A stretch of 64,000 nt of DNA from Ligustrum vulgare. Its lineage: Eukaryota > Streptophyta > Magnoliopsida > Lamiales > Oleaceae. The stretch's first letter is position 1. Each line of letters opens with the position of its first letter. The DNA lies in the NCBI GenBank assembly GCA_963555705.1, contig OY743171.1:23988852-24052851 (forward strand), read 5' to 3'. The position numbers were made by a program, and so were the translations under genes. Positions 1 through 11,090 of the stretch are shown piece by piece. The notes below the pieces were generated by a model. The model had not been told where the DNA came from. It saw nothing but the letters and a program-made list of their open reading frames with translations, and did not search any database.

Positions 1-867
1 ATTGTCCAAAGTATGACATGAATTGAAGTTTTGGGAGAACAGGGAAAGTTGGATCTTGAACTTCAGATTGGGAAGTTAGTGAGGTTTCTTAAGTTGAGAA
101 TATCATATCTGATTCTTATGAAATATTTATATTGTTATGCTTGTCATAAATTATGTGCTTTTATGCATGAGAAAAGAAATAAGAGAATATCTTGCAAGAT
201 AAATATGATGTTATGCATAACTTATGTGCCTTATGTGCACGAGAAGAAAGAGCAACCCATACCCTATGATTTTAAAGAGCCTATGATTTTCAAAGAGAAG
301 CCATGTGCTTTAATGCACGAGAAGAGCAACCCACACCCTATGATTTCTAAAGAGCTTATGATTTTTCAAGAAGAAGCCATGTGCTTTAATGCACGAGAAG
401 AGCAACCCACAACCTATGATTTCTAAAAAGCCTACATTTATGTGTTCAATTATATTGTAGATTAATTAATTGGCGATGAGTCTATTGAGTATTTCTATGA
501 AATGCTCATGTCTATTTTAAACAACATTTGCAGATTTTGGAGAGGGTGGCAAGTGATGGATGATTGTGGCAATAATCGTTAAATGGTTGAAAGTCTTATT
601 TTAATGATTTCCGTATTTCCAAACATTGGATAATTTTGAGAATTTCAGTTATTTTAGAAATTATGACATTGCAAATTGTTTTACAATATTAATGGCTCGA
701 TTTATTATTTCGAATTGGTTCATAAATGTTTTCAATTTTATCGACCATTACAGTTTATTTAATGTTGCCAAAAATGAATTTCAGTTATTTCTTCCGCTAA
801 AATATTATTTGAAAAGTTAGATCAGACGATGACGTGCCGAACCGGTATTTAGAACTCAGGCCCTACA
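1..867 (+). repeat. 3' part of a gypsy LTR (TGTAGCG family), cut by the window start
   Basis: This stretch is the reverse complement of the LTR that begins at 35002, with recognisable divergence. Shared landmarks include the tract with GTGCTTTAATGCACGAGAAG, the phrase GGCAAGTGATGGATGATTG, and the terminal GGTATTTAGAACTCAGGCCC followed by TACA. The LTR ends in CA at 867. No TGGTATCAGAGC primer site follows, so this is a 3' or solo LTR rather than a 5' LTR. It lies directly against coding remnants of another element and probably inserted there. The left edge and target duplication are outside the window. The ORF running through it is not a gene. Confidence 0.75.
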
Positions 868-2040
868 AAATGGTTTTGGGGGGGGGGGGGGAGGGGAAGA
901 AAAATGGATATATGAAGTATTGTAGAGAAGAAAAATGGATGTATGAAGTATTGTTTCGAGGAAAGAGGATGTTAGGAGAGAGGGAAGTACTAATAGAAGA
1001 CTTTCCAAACACTGAAATGCGACAGTTAATGGAGGTAGTGGGGTGGCACAAGCTTGTAGCCACACCTTATCGGGCCTACCCACTTTTGGTGAAGGGATTT
1101 TGAGCCGACTTCAATCACGTTGTAGACACCGAGGGGAGCAGATCATAGATACCATACTTGGGTGTGAGGCAGATGGATATGATTCTCTTCTACTATTATT
1201 GGGAGGGTATTAAAGTTCACTCGCGAGGGGATCAAGCAGATTTAGGACGACCTAGATATTGATTTATCACTCGCTTTCCTTATGAAAGACCTAATGTTTT
1301 ATCAAGTAGGCTCGATCGTTTTATACACAGTGACATGACAGACAGTATTCGAATCCTGCACATCTTCATCTGTCATAATGTCGATCCCACTTCCCACAAG
1401 ACTGATTTTAATGAGAAGAGAGCACAATTGCTTCACCATCTAGAGAGAGGGCGCAAGTTAGATCTGGGACCCACATCTTTAATTTTATCGTTACACTTGC
1501 CTCCTAGCTCGATAGTGCACGACAAGTCATGTTTCTGTCTTATTTCAGCTATATGCTTGGAAAAAGGGGTAGAGTTGTTGCCACGTGAGGGGCCAGCAAT
1601 GCTAGAGGGAACCATTAGCAGAAAAACTTGGGATAGTGCAAGGGCTCGGGGACCATGAGAACCAGCAGTTGAGCCAGTAGGGTAGGCAGTTCAGTGCTTG
1701 CACTAGCACCAGAACCTCCAGGAGTGGACATGTTGTTGAGACAGATTCTAGTTGAGTTTTCAGTTCAAGAATGGACTATGAGCACTTTCAGGGGACCCTA
1801 GTTGGCTCTACAGAGAAAGATTGACGTCCTAGAGAGGTAGAGTTGTGCAATGATGCAGGCTGACATAACTGGAGATCAGCGCACATCATGTTGTACATTG
1901 ACTGAAATCAATACCCAGCTGCTGCGAGTATATGCTCGGTTGACTTCTATGGAGAATAGGATGGAATCCATTGAGAGAAGGATGGCCCAGGATCCACTTG
2001 ATTTATCTGTTGGACCTTCACAACAGTAGCAGCAGACATA
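868..2040 (+). pseudogene. Decayed 'putative plant transposon protein' ORF, probably downstream of pol
   Basis: Broken reading frames on the plus strand give pieces resembling the plant transposon-protein domain often annotated in plant retroelements. One piece has GWHKLVATPYRAYPLLVKGF, followed by a TGA. A second (about 1335-1658) has KRAQLLHHLERGRKLDLGPT and a tail with CLEKGVELLP. The C-terminal part (about 1740-2030) is Glu/Arg/Leu-rich and could form a coiled coil (MENRMESIERRMAQDP). At least two frame breaks and several stops make it non-functional. A run of 14 G lies near its start (877-890). The function of the domain family is not known. Confidence 0.55.
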
Positions 2041-2332
2041 CCCCTAGGAGTTTTTTTTATCTTTACCTCGATAATCTCCCTATTTCTGATCGTTTAATTT
2101 TGCATACATTGGGGGAAATGTATGATTAAGTTTCAAGGTGGCGAGTTAAAAATTTGGTCTATATAATTGCTATAATCCATTTTGCTGACTTTAATTGTTT
2201 TATTTTCGATATTCAGGATACAAATATAGTTCTGCGTAAAAAAAAAAAAAAAAAAATTGAAAATTTTCATTGACTTGTTTGCTGCCTATGATGTAGTTCC
2301 GATTAATTTTTTTTTGCTTTGGTTAGAGTATT
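2041..2332 (+). other. Non-coding internal sequence of the interrupted plus-strand element
   Basis: T-rich sequence downstream of the decayed ORF, with an A19 run at about 2240-2258. It ends at the target GTATT (2328-2332), where the minus-strand element inserted. No coding potential is seen. Confidence 0.6.
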
Positions 2333-4018
2333 TGTTCACCTGATATTTCGCGATGCGAGATATCCCCGCAAGTGCACGGGTCGTGAGAAGTAATAAAGTG
2401 GACCTAAGAGTCCGGATTATCGTCCCACGAGGACTGCTATTAAGTACCGAAATATGTTATTTCCTAACTCTATTTGAACGGACGAATTTGTTTGAGATTG
2501 TTAACTACAACTAAAGAATTAAACTAAAGAAATAAAATTGCGAAATTTCTTTTGTGTTTAAATACGATTGTAAAGTAGTTGGGAATCCCGATTTCACCTA
2601 GCCAATTATATTAACTCCAATTCAAGTTTTATTTCCTAATTATGCATTCGGTCGAATTCACTAATTTAAATTGAAATTCCTCTCTCGAGTTTAAATCAAT
2701 TCTACCTAAATAAGTCAACCATGTATCTCTACAGAGGGTCCGAATATTCCTTATCTAGATGCATAATACGCAAGAATTCACACACAACCGCAATAATTAC
2801 AAGAGTATATCTCTATCTTTCGTTCAATTACCGAATTTATTACCACATTCTAAATTATTAACTCACCTCTCAGATTATGGAAATAACTCAATAAATCATG
2901 AATTGGTGATCAAGCAATTCAAGCATTAAGAACAATAATAAATCAATACATGCAACAAAACATTAAAACAACTGAATTTGGAATTAAAATAATATGACTA
3001 GGCTACATCGTTCATCCCAACATAGAATTTAGTTACACATCATCAATAAATAACAAAAGCAATATAAATTAACGTTCATTAAAGATAATATAAAGAATGG
3101 AAATCTTGCACCAAGTTTTGATTCTTCAATTATCTTCAATTCACGCGCCTTTGCAATGCTTGATTCTCCAAGAATTTGATGTTGAATTCTCTATTGTGGC
3201 TCATTCTATGGAGAGGCAAAGGTCTGATTTTCGTGCAAAGATGTTGTATTTATAGTTGGTGAAGAGATCAAGTTGAAGAAGGAAAGAAATTCATCAAATC
3301 TGCGCGCGAGTCTTTTTTGGTATCTGCACAGCGTTCAGTATTTCGACCATATCTTTCTCTTTCCTTATCCGATTATGATGATTCAAATTTTTTTAGAAAG
3401 ATAACTTAAAGGGATACAATTATTCATGAAATATGACTTTCCTAATTCGAACGTTTCCTGCCCCAAAATTTGGTCTCAAAGTCCGACTAGAATTCTGTCC
3501 AGAATCTTCTAGGATTGGAATCAATTTTATGGTAATATTCTTATCATATTCCATTCCTTTTTGACTTATACTTACATCCAATTAACTCCTAAAAATCCTC
3601 AAAATATCTTCTTATTATCCAAATCAATCATTGGATATTTGCAAGTTGGTCCCTCGTGTTTAATTTGCTCTTCAGTCCTTCAACTACCAATTGCAACAAT
3701 ATAATCCCCATACTTTGGAGTCTTCTCAATTTACTCGTTTCAACTCTCAATTCCTTCAACTGGATCCTCCAACTTCTTATTCATTTACTTCGCCGCATTG
3801 CATCTTTCCGGTTGACGTCACAAACTTATCAATTGCTCATTTTAGCTCTAATTAGCATCCAATTATGCATTTTTCTCATCAATTACTTCATTCTTCATCT
3901 TTTGGGATATTTTCTGCAAAGTAATCAAATAAACACAAATTAAATAGCATATATTCTAAAACGATAATAATTTATTCTAATTTAGACGTACAAATAAGCG
4001 TATAAAATACACTTATCA
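2333..4018 (-). repeat. 3' LTR of the nested minus-strand element (1686 bp)
   Basis: On the minus strand it begins TGATAAGTGTATTTTATACG (4018 downward) and ends in CAGGTGAACA at 2333. The segment CGCAAGTGCACGGGTCGTGA (2370-2389) is shared in reverse complement with the LTR at 8580-10130 (about 10106-10126). Its 5' boundary abuts a polypurine tract. The ORF at 3656-3943 inside it is a chance frame. Confidence 0.85.
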
Positions 4019-4033
4019 AATACCCCCAAACTA
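4019..4033 (-). other. Polypurine tract of the nested minus-strand element
   Basis: The minus strand reads TAGTTTGGGGGTATT directly before the LTR start TGATAAG. That is the expected place and composition for plus-strand DNA priming of an LTR retrotransposon. The equivalent in the plus-strand relative is at 8565-8579. Confidence 0.8.
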
Positions 4034-7000
4034 GAATTATTGTTCGTCCTCGAATAATGTAAAATAAAGTACAAAAATTTCAGAAATATGAGAACAAATA
4101 TTTTTGTTGCGTCAACATGTTTACCATACGGCTCTACAATCCAAACCAATTTAAGCTGCAACAAGCGTCATGAACAACAATGCAAAATATTTTCTAGTTA
4201 TATCCTGCCAGAGTTTCAAGTGTGTGTGTGAATAGCCAATGTCAAAGGCATAGTTATGCAAAAGATATTCTCAACACTGTGTGGCTCATTATGCATAATC
4301 CAGCCCGAATCCCATGTGGTCAATCTATGATTTCTAATAAAATTCCTTTCAACGCTCATGGATGATCACCACTTTCTGTTTTTTCTCTCGCATCCCAGGT
4401 TTTTATATATGTGGGTTCTAAAAATATTCTTAGCTTTTTCCACACAAGGCAGTCAAAATCAGAAATATACGTGCAAAACAAATCAAAAGAAAGCAGTCCC
4501 CAATTCTACAACCTCAACCACCACAGCTCAGTCAACAAAGCTTATACCATGCAATATATATTTTTTTTATTTTTTTTAATTGACGACTTTTTCTTTTAAT
4601 GTCCCTGTCTTTTACCATCTTTGTGCTGAACTTTTCATACTGGCTTTCTACCCCTGTAGCGAGCTTTCAGATCGGCAACTCCCAAACCAGACGACTTTAG
4701 GGTACCAGGTTCAAAGAACCCCTTAGATGTACTTGCCCAAGTCATAAAGGCTTAAACAGAAAAGTTAAAGATGTTATAATGTCTTATGTGTAAGTCCACC
4801 CTCCATACTTGCTTTCTAATTAACCCCTGTAGCGAGCTTTAGGTCAATGACTCCCAAGCCAGTTGGCTTTAGGGCACCAGGTTTGAAAGACCCCTCGGAC
4901 TTACTTACTCGAGTCAAAAAGGCATTTGAAGAGCAGAATAAGACCTTCAGCATTTTTCTGTTTTTATGCTGGAAATGGTTTATACCCGTTGACCAAACTG
5001 TAATGATTAAAGTGAAAAACCAAGAACCACAGACCTCCAACCCGTCAATACACACAAATTCCAACCATTTTACCCCCAAACTTTCCTTTTAGCATGATTG
5101 GTTCTAATTTAGGGGTGAGATGTCTAACGATCTAAGTTCAGGGCTTTTTGAGTCATTCCTAAGTTCACATTGCATAAAATTTGCCCCACATGTATTAAAC
5201 AAAATCTTTTACACAAGCAATTATCCAACCCTGGCTATGTGCGCAATAAATATGAATCTAGCAAAACATAACTAGTTCAAAAATAAGTTCATACTTTCAT
5301 GTTGTCCAATTTTCAAACATAAGCACAAATTGATTCATACTATATCCTAGGCAATAAACAAGTTAACACATTTTAAAACTTTTTTTTTATCCCAATAAAA
5401 TCGAATGAATATAAAATGAATGAAGAATGTAATGAATCTTCACCCCCAAACTTGAAATGAACATTGTCCTCAATGTTTGTCAAAAATATTTAACAATGTA
5501 AAATAAGACAAAGAAAAGAGAACGAGAACTTCCCAAGTGTAGAGGATGTATTTCTTTGAAGCTTCCTATAGTACTGCATTGGATGAATCGACCCTTCGTT
5601 TGTAATGTTCAAATTGGGTTGGCGTGTTTTGACTGGTGTTTTCCCTGCAAATAAGAAATAATTAACATTAGAATACATAAACACCAATAAGAAGAAATGG
5701 AAGTTCAGTACCACACCCCCAAACTAAAGTTAAGGCAAAATTTTGAATTTTCAAAATTGGTCGACCACACACATTCAAGCCTTGACGTCGCCTAGAAAAA
5801 CATAAATTTTTCCGAGCCATCTTTTGATATGTTAACGTTCACAGCATGGTCTACAACATATTAAAAATTTAGGTCATTTGGAGTTCTATAGGGTCCTGTA
5901 AAACTATGGAAAAGTTGGTGACGTGAGTGGATTTTCAGGTGCAATGGCCTGCAGTGGCCTTGCAATGAGGCTGTCATGGTGCAAACATTGTTTTAATGGA
6001 TTTCATGCCATGTAGTGTACTAATTCATGAACTAAACACACTTACTCAATGATAACCGTGTCATGAAGATAAATGCTCGGAAGAATTTCTAAAATTAGCA
6101 CAAGAACATCTTTGTGGCATTTCATCAAACACTTAATGGGCATTGCAAAAATCAATGGATATGCATAGGGTTGGAGGCATGAATGAACCCAAAATTTTTG
6201 TCTACTAAACCACAAATCACAATCTCCAACCACTAACCTAAGCCCATTCTTCATCATTCACAATTTCAATTATTCAAAATCTAAAAGAAAATTTCATAAA
6301 TTTGAGTAAAGTATGTTTCAAGTGAAGAATTACATACCTTTGATTGATTTGGATGCGGGAAATAGCAATGATATTGATACAACTAGGTGTTGATGACATG
6401 CACACAAAATGTAAGATCAAATATGAGGTGATTAGGAGAGAGAAAAAGAGTTTATAATGTTTGAAATTGAAAACATGAGGCACAACACTTAAACTGCCGA
6501 TTTTGGTCCCAGTACAGCCACGCGATCGCCTGGCTGGAGTGCCAGCGATCGCGTGGTTCAAGGTTTAAGAATCTGTTGATTTTTAAATGCAAACTCGTGA
6601 TCTCCATAGCCTATTGGCACGCGATCGCGTAGTTCCCGGCTGTAATGAAATTTTTTCCTATTTTTGATTTCCAAAATCATTTTTACCCCCCTAATCACTT
6701 CATGATCGATGCAATGATTTTTCAAACCTTAACTTCATGATCTAAACTAGTGTGTTTAATGTTTGGGATGACAATTAAAAGCTTAGTTTAAAAAAAATAT
6801 GCAAAATTAAAAACATATCTAAACATGCAAAGATAGTGCAACAAGCAATAGAGTTTTAACATGTAAACATGTAAAACCCTCAAACACAGTTCCTATCATG
6901 CATTAATCTAAAATTTTAACGGTAAAATAAATAATGAAAGCGTAATAAATTAAAGGGAAGAAAAGTTGGGTTGCCTCCCAACAAACGCTCCATTTTAAGT

Positions 7001-7277
7001 CTAAAGCCCGACTTTTTACCTGGCTGTTCAAGGAACTTTAAATAGAGCTTTTGATGACCTTCTTTGTTTGTGAAGGTCAAATTTGTTCCAAAGTGCATTT
7101 AAGCTCAAAAATTGCACCTTTCCCATGTCATAAGTGTTAACATCTCCACTCGATTCAACTTTCAAAATGTAGACTTCAATTATTTCTTCATCACCAATGA
7201 TGAAATCAATTCTTGCCCAATCATTGAATTTGGAGGATTGCATTGCAATTTCGGCACCCTTAAGTGTCTGCTTTTCT
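4034..7277 (-). other. Long non-coding internal region of the nested element
   Basis: No gag-pol motifs are seen. The minus strand carries GGAGCGTTTGTTGGGAGGCAACCC (6967-6990), a phrase common after pol in plant gypsy elements. It also carries a short frame (7285-7028) with AEIAMQSSKFNDWARIDFII, which is probably a coding remnant. Two copies of a block with GCGAGCTTT and ACTCCCAA(A/G)CCAG stand at about 4657-4740 and 4827-4910. A relative lies in opposite orientation at about 7780-7980. The stretch 6516-6635 has three GCGATCGC palindromes. Other ORFs here look accidental. Confidence 0.6.
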
Positions 7278-7375
7278 GTGATCAAATAAACACAAATTAA
7301 ATAGCATATATTCTAAAATGATAATAATTTATTCTAATTTAGACATACAAATAAGCGTATAAAATAAACTTATCA
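7278..7375 (-). repeat. Truncated 5' LTR (98 bp) of the nested element
   Basis: Positions 7278-7375 nearly repeat 3921-4018, including AAATAGCATATATTCTAAAA and AATAAGCGTATAAAAT, and then similarity stops. On the minus strand only the first 98 bases of the LTR remain, joined to internal sequence. The rest of the 5' LTR, the primer site and gag-pol have been lost, perhaps by illegitimate recombination. Confidence 0.8.
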
Positions 7376-7380
7376 GTATT

Positions 7381-8579
7381 GGACAACTTTTTAAAATGCG
7401 TTTTCATCGAACTGCTTATCTATTTTAAACTTGATGAAATTGAGCACATAGCCATGATCGAACTATTACTTTTGTAGGAATGTATTGAACATATGTGGGG
7501 CATTTTCATGCCATCTAACCTAGGATTGATTTTATAGTCCCTAACCTTAGATCTATAGACATCCTCTTTATTTAACTTTGAAACCAAACATGCTCAAGAG
7601 CAGTTTGGGTGTAGAAATGTTACTATAGGTATGCTTGGACGGGTTGAGGGTTTGAAGTTCATAAACTGTACCTTTTGTTGCTACTTAATATTAGTCTTAT
7701 TATTCTCTTTGTAACTTTTTTTTACTCAAGTAAGTAAGCTTTTAAGGGTGTTAAAACTTGATACCATAAATTCATTTAAGTTGGGAGTTATCATCCTAAA
7801 GCTTAGAGAAAGCTTAATGGAGAGAGGACTTACACATAATATGTAAAAAAAATCTTTTACTTTTCCTTGTTGCCTTTGTGACTCGGGTAATTAAGTCTTT
7901 CAGAGTTCTTTAAACCTGGTGCCCTAAAGTCATCTGACTTGGGAGTCACTATCTCAACGCTAGCTATAGGGGTCATTTAGAAAGCAAATGAGAAACGTAT
8001 TGCACAAAAGTTGTAGAAAGAAAATTCTGAAGAAAAATAAAGTGTTTGATATAAGCTTTGAGACTAGAACTCTGGAGACTACGGGTGTAAAATAAGGAAC
8101 TTCTCACCATCGATTCTTTTATGAAAACTTATCTAATTCTAATTACCTTGTATGAAAATACAATGTATTGATGTTTAGAAACCACATAAATAGAAGGAAC
8201 ATCGGGACTGGAGAGAAAAGTATAAAGAGAGATCATACCTGAGAGATGTAATGAATACCAAAAGAAAATCACGGTTTGGCCAAATGGGATACATGCTTTA
8301 CTGTAGATTAAACAACACTATGTTAGGTGTATTTTTGTATGGACATGCATTTCATTTTGGCTATTCACACAAATACGTAAAGTTGAACATCAGATAAGTA
8401 GAATAAGTTTTTATTGTGCTCTTCAGCTTTCTTTTCTAATGTGGAATTTTGATTCGAACCTGAGGCATGTAGCAAGCCTATTGGCAGTTGAAAATTATTT
8501 TCTATTTGAGTTTATTTTGCATGTATATTTTAGTTATAGTTTGTTAGAGGACGAACAATTATTCTAGTTTGGAGGTATT
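7381..8579 (+). other. Pre-LTR non-coding internal region of the plus-strand element
   Basis: Colinear in reverse complement with about 4030-5270 of the nested element (shared phrases CCTGGTGCCCTAAAG, GACTTGGGAGTCA and TGTGGGGCA). It ends in the polypurine tract TAGTTTGGAGGTATT. No gene is seen. Confidence 0.65.
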
Positions 8580-10130
8580 TGATAAGTATATTTTATACAC
8601 TTATTTATATGTCAAAATTATGATATTATATTGTCGATTGAGAATAATTTCTAATCAAGTTGTGTTTATTTGTTATTATTTCAGGTTTTATCTCAAAATC
8701 AAGAGAATGAAGCAATTAAGACACTTAATGGGCAATTGGATGTCAATTATAGCTATATGGCACAATCCGAAGCTGATGAGGTCAACCGAGAAATGTAAGT
8801 GGAGCTAAAGTGGAAGAAATCAAAAGTTTGAGGACTTAATTGAAGAAGCTGAGATTTAAAACGAATTAATTGAGAATATTCAGAAGTATGAGTACCAAAT
8901 TGATCAAATAAGAAGATGAAGGACTTGAGGTGCAAATAAAGAATGAGGACCAACTTATACAGATTGAAAGATGGAAATTGCAGCTAGATGTTAAAATCAC
9001 GTGGTCACGCCTCTCGTAGGCAGGCGGTATATGAGTACTAAATCGGATTTAATTGAGAAGATTTTGGAGTATGAGTTCTAAATTGATCAAATCAGATTAA
9101 ACCAAGGGGCCGCCACAGGTTCAATGATGCGGCCCCGCCTCTTTCTGGCTCAGCAAGATTTTTGCATTAAATCCAATTTTTGAGTAATTTCTTACCATAA
9201 TTCAATTAGGTTTCATCCTAAAATATATATACAAGTCACGAGAAACGAAAATCAGACCTTTGCGTAGCCTCTCAATGAAGTTTTAGAGCACTTTTACACA
9301 TTATTTTTAGAAGATCAAAGCAAGCACAATGGGATAGAAGTGAAGATTATCAAAGGCGAATTGACTTTTTGGTGCAAGACTTCTTTTCTTCATTGTTAAT
9401 TTGATAAACAATAAACATGTTTTCATATTTTTACAACATTTTATATTTAATTGTGATGACCAACTAATTTTTTAGTTAGGATAAACGATAGCCTAGTTTA
9501 TTAATATTAGTTTCATAATGTGTTGATTTTATTTTGTACTTAATTCTTGAATAACTTGATCACTTATTCATTGATTTTATGAGTTGTTTTTATAATTCGA
9601 TAGATGAGTTAACAATTTAGATCGTGAAATAAAATCTGATAATTGAATGAGAGATATAGATACACTTTTGTTATTATTATGTTCTTTATTTGAATTCTCA
9701 TGTTTCATGCACTTAATTAAGAAATAATTCTAGCCCTCCATAGGGATATGTAGTTGATATAGTTAGGTAATAAAAATGATTTAAGCTAGAAAGGGGATTT
9801 TCAATATATATTTATGAATTCGACTAATCACATTTATAGGAATAAAATTAGAGAAATGAAATTAATAGTATTTGCTAGGGAGAAATCGTGTGTCCCAATA
9901 CTTTTATTATCACTTTAAAAAACAAAAATTTTCACGTATATGATCTATTTCTATTTTGCATTTAGAAAATCAATTTTTCATTTTAGATTTAGTTTAAAAT
10001 CACCAATCGATTGTTCAAATAGAATCGAGAATTAACATATTTCTGTATTTAATTAGAATTCTTGTGGAAACGATAATCCAAACCCTTAGGTCTACTTTAT
10101 TACTTCTCACGATATGTACACTTGCGTACA
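8580..10130 (+). repeat. 3' LTR of the plus-strand TGATAAG-type element (1551 bp)
   Basis: It starts TGATAAGTATATTTTATACA right after the polypurine tract and ends about 10130 in TTGCGTACA. It shares the terminal phrase CTTCTCACGA..GTACACTTGCG with the reverse complement of the LTR at 2333-4018. A TATA-like element (AATATATATACAAG, about 9220) is followed by the phrase ACGAAAATCAGACCTTTGCG, which is also shared between the two LTRs. That pattern fits an LTR promoter with a conserved R region, which is inference. The right boundary is set by similarity only. Confidence 0.75.
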
Positions 10131-11090
10131 GATAAAGGAGGCTTACTGGGCATAGCCCCCATTTCTGAAAATCCTTTGTATGTCCATTTAAAAAAATAAA
10201 ATAATATTTACTCATACAGGCTTAATTCAATTCACACAAGGTACATGTGGAAACTACACCCACACATACATTTTAACTTCTCAATTCAAAAACCAAATTT
10301 CAAACATTATAATTCAAAAGTCAGGAGTTAGTTATTATTAATAATTTTAACTTTTAAATTAAAACAAACCCACCATCTAACACCCCTTAACATATCAATA
10401 GATTCTCTCCCAAATTCACCCCATCTACAGACCACTGTCGAGCTAGGGTTAGTATCGGAATCATCGTACAAAACAACTTGCACCGAAATCGCCCTCCAAA
10501 CTACAAGTTCACAGCCTCTAGGGGCTCTTTCACTGTCGAAGTTTGAGGCACCATCTTTGGCCATGATTCTGTTTTGCTGCTTGTCGGAGATGGTGAAGTA
10601 GTTAGTCTAAATGTTGTCCACCGAAGAAAGCGACGACAAACTCGATCTCTTCCACCTCTAGTTGGATTTGATCTGAAATTTTCAAATCTCTACTTGTTGA
10701 AGAGGGTGAAATATCTGGTCCAAATTTGCACATTTTTCCGAAAATATGTTGGTGTGGTTGTGCGGTTGTGATGATGCCTGTATGCTCTCTCCGGTGTGAG
10801 TGGCTAGGCAACATGTGGAGGCGAGGCCGTTGTTTTCTTCTACTTACTATAGTGATTGGCTTTTGTTGGTGGTGTTTGTGTTGGTGTCAATAGTGCAGCG
10901 GTCGTAATGAGGTGGTGATGGTGCAGGTGTGGTATTCAGTGCTAGAGGTGTGACGATGACTGATGACTCTGTGTATCCTCGGTGATTGTTGGTTGTCGGA
11001 TGTGGTGGAAAGGTGAGGTGAGGTGGTGGTGGTGATTGTTGACGATTGGCGGCGACAGTGTTTGCAGCCGGTGGTGGTGCTGATGGTGTG
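10131..11090 (+). other. Intergenic, no gene recognised; GT/GGT-rich from about 10860
   Basis: The left part is unremarkable. The frame beginning with ATG on the minus strand at 10564 gives no recognisable domain. From about 10860 to 11085 the plus strand is rich in GGTGGTG/GTTGGTGGT triplets, which create spurious low-complexity ORFs on both strands. No splice-supported gene model could be built. Confidence 0.5.

Larger units (their letters stand above)
2333..7375 (-). mobile_element. Nested minus-strand LTR element, deletion derivative, TSD GTATT
   Basis: The element runs from TGTTCACC (2333) to CTTATCA (7375) and is flanked by GTATT at 2328-2332 and 7376-7380. Read on the minus strand it has a truncated 5' LTR of 98 bp (7278-7375) fused to late internal sequence. 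A long non-coding internal stretch, a polypurine tract and a complete 3' LTR (2333-4018) follow. Gag, protease, RT and integrase are absent. Its LTR and pre-LTR sequence are relatives of those of the plus-strand element it sits in, so two members of one family lie in opposite orientation. Confidence 0.82.
868..10130 (+). mobile_element. 3' portion of a plus-strand LTR retrotransposon (TGATAAG-type LTR), interrupted by element 2333-7375
   Basis: Internal sequence with a decayed plant transposon protein ORF (868 to about 2040) continues at 7381-8579. It ends in a polypurine tract (TAGTTTGGAGGTATT) and a 3' LTR at 8580-10130. The host sequence at 2328-2332 (GTATT) is repeated at 7376-7380, so the minus-strand element between them is a later insertion. 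The gag-pol part and 5' LTR are not in the window. The motif CATTGGGGGAAATGTATG (2107-2124) and the long non-coding stretch before the LTR suggest the non-chromovirus (Athila/Tat) side of Ty3/gypsy. That lineage call is inferred. Confidence 0.7.

Noticed and set aside
31..426. 131-codon plus-strand ORF with repeated KEPMIFKEK/ARE EQP phrases
   Set aside because: It lies inside an LTR that recurs inverted at 35440-35670 without an open frame. The peptide repeats arise from a short DNA duplication.
868..900. LTR-internal boundary with a primer site after 867
   Set aside because: TGGTTTTGGGG follows, not a tRNA complement. The downstream sequence is coding of another element.
10328..10564. 78-codon minus-strand ORF starting MAKDGASNFDSER
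   Set aside because: No domain, no neighbouring exon, no codon pattern beyond chance; left as intergenic.
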